Shown here in pieces: positions 5,622-6,160 of a stretch of DNA of 6,160 nucleotides. Position numbers and translations under genes: made by a program. Origin of the DNA: Desulfobacterales bacterium HSG17 (GTDB taxonomy: Bacteria > Desulfobacterota > Desulfobacteria > Desulfobacterales > Desulfococcaceae); contig JAUCGD010000197.1 of the NCBI GenBank assembly GCA_030377945.1, positions 1-6,160 of the forward strand, written 5' to 3'. The notes below the pieces were generated by a model that worked only from the letters and a program-made list of their open reading frames with translations, was not told the DNA's origin and made no database searches. Numbering within the stretch: position 1 is the first letter of the stretch; the number at the start of each line of letters is the position of its first letter.

Positions 5622-6160
5622 ATGGCAGTAATTATGGACATAATTGATACAACATCAAGTAATATCCTAGAGTTTGGCATTTGTGGATATAAAAATAAAA
5701 AACGGCAAGGATTTATAGAAAAGATTGAGTGGGTAAAAGAACAAGCGAAATTTGGACTGAAAATAAAAACCTTATTCTCCAAAGAAAGTGGTGCTCAGGG
5801 AATGATTGAGTATATCCCTGGTAAATATTGTTGGAAACCTGTTGAGGCTCCAAACTATATGTTTATCCATTGTTTGTTCGTAGGTCATAAAAAGGAATAC
5901 AAAAACAATGGCCATGGAACAAAGCTAATTGAAGCTTGCATAAATGATGCTAAAAATCAAAAGATGTCTGGTGTTGCTGTAGTAGCACGAAAAGGGTCAT
6001 TCATGGCCAACAATGAAATATTTATCAAGAATGGATTTGAGATTGTTGATAATGCAAAGCCTGACTTTCACCTTTTAGTTAAAACAATAAAAAGCACCTC
6101 TGAAAAACCAAAATTTAAAGATAATCCAGTTGGGAAATATGCAAACCATATGAAAGGATT
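5622..6160 (+). CDS. GNAT family N-acetyltransferase, YoaP-like (3' end outside window)
   Basis: The frame stays open from ATG 5622 to the window edge (179 codons seen, no stop). GNAT enzymes transfer an acetyl group from acetyl-CoA to an amine. The acetyl-CoA loop (motif A, R/QxxGxG/A) appears as KNNGHG at 94-99, preceded by the strand YMFIHCLFV (79-87). The late strand VAVVARKG (118-125) and the KNGFEIVD segment (136-143) complete the fold. The motifs FIEYIPG-like (here MIEYIPG, 61-67) and YCWKPVEA (69-76) recall the YoaP-type GNAT group, which carries a further C-terminal domain; the part beyond residue 155 fits its start. The start could equally be ATG 5634 (MDIIDTT, closer to relatives as I recall them); neither has a clear ribosome binding site. 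It follows MaoC by 8 nt, so co-transcription is likely. Confidence 0.82.
   Translation, partial: MAVIMDIIDTTSSNILEFGICGYKNKKRQGFIEKIEWVKEQAKFGLKIKTLFSKESGAQGMIEYIPGKYCWKPVEAPNYMFIHCLFVGHKKEYKNNGHGTKLIEACINDAKNQKMSGVAVVARKGSFMANNEIFIKNGFEIVDNAKPDFHLLVKTIKSTSEKPKFKDNPVGKYANHMKG

Overview
The window looks like an accessory region of a Gram-negative chromosome, AT-rich and with long weakly coding gaps. A PilZ protein, a CHASE3/PAS sensor kinase and a decayed DDE transposase of a type I associate with Desulfobacterota-like sulfate reducers make that group my best guess. No rRNA, tRNA or other taxonomic marker is present, so this is an inference.

Layout, all genes on the + strand. Positions 1-622 hold no convincing gene, only a candidate promoter and a dense cluster of inverted repeats at 502-559. 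At 623-922 lies a small protein gene with an excellent ribosome binding site. Its frame is interrupted once, by an amber codon at codon 19, and is otherwise intact. At 1180-1518 is a PilZ-domain protein, preceded by a sigma70-like promoter with a hairpin/operator between its -35 and -10. About 1614-2288 is a dead transposase that has lost its N-terminus and an internal block that should carry the catalytic Glu. At 2561-4879 is a complete 772-residue membrane sensor histidine kinase (CHASE3-HAMP-PAS-HisKA-HATPase plus a helical tail) with no response regulator beside it. Then come three compact genes: a zinc-ribbon protein (4937-5179), a MaoC-like hot-dog hydratase (5176-5613) and a YoaP-type GNAT acetyltransferase (5622 to beyond the window end).

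The most interesting structure is at 5088-5148. An 8-bp outer stem ending in AAC/GTT, a 3-nt symmetric bubble and a 12-bp inner stem together have the architecture and some of the wording of an integron attC site. It sits at the junction of the zinc-ribbon and MaoC genes, in the orientation expected for + strand cassettes. The right end of the window may therefore be part of a chromosomal integron cassette array. Two weaker attC-like arrangements occur near the other gene junctions (4883-4936 and 5548-5600). No integrase is visible.

Functionally the window does not form one pathway. The PilZ protein (c-di-GMP binding) and the sensor kinase are both signalling proteins but are separated by transposon debris. 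The last three genes read like independent cassette cargo.
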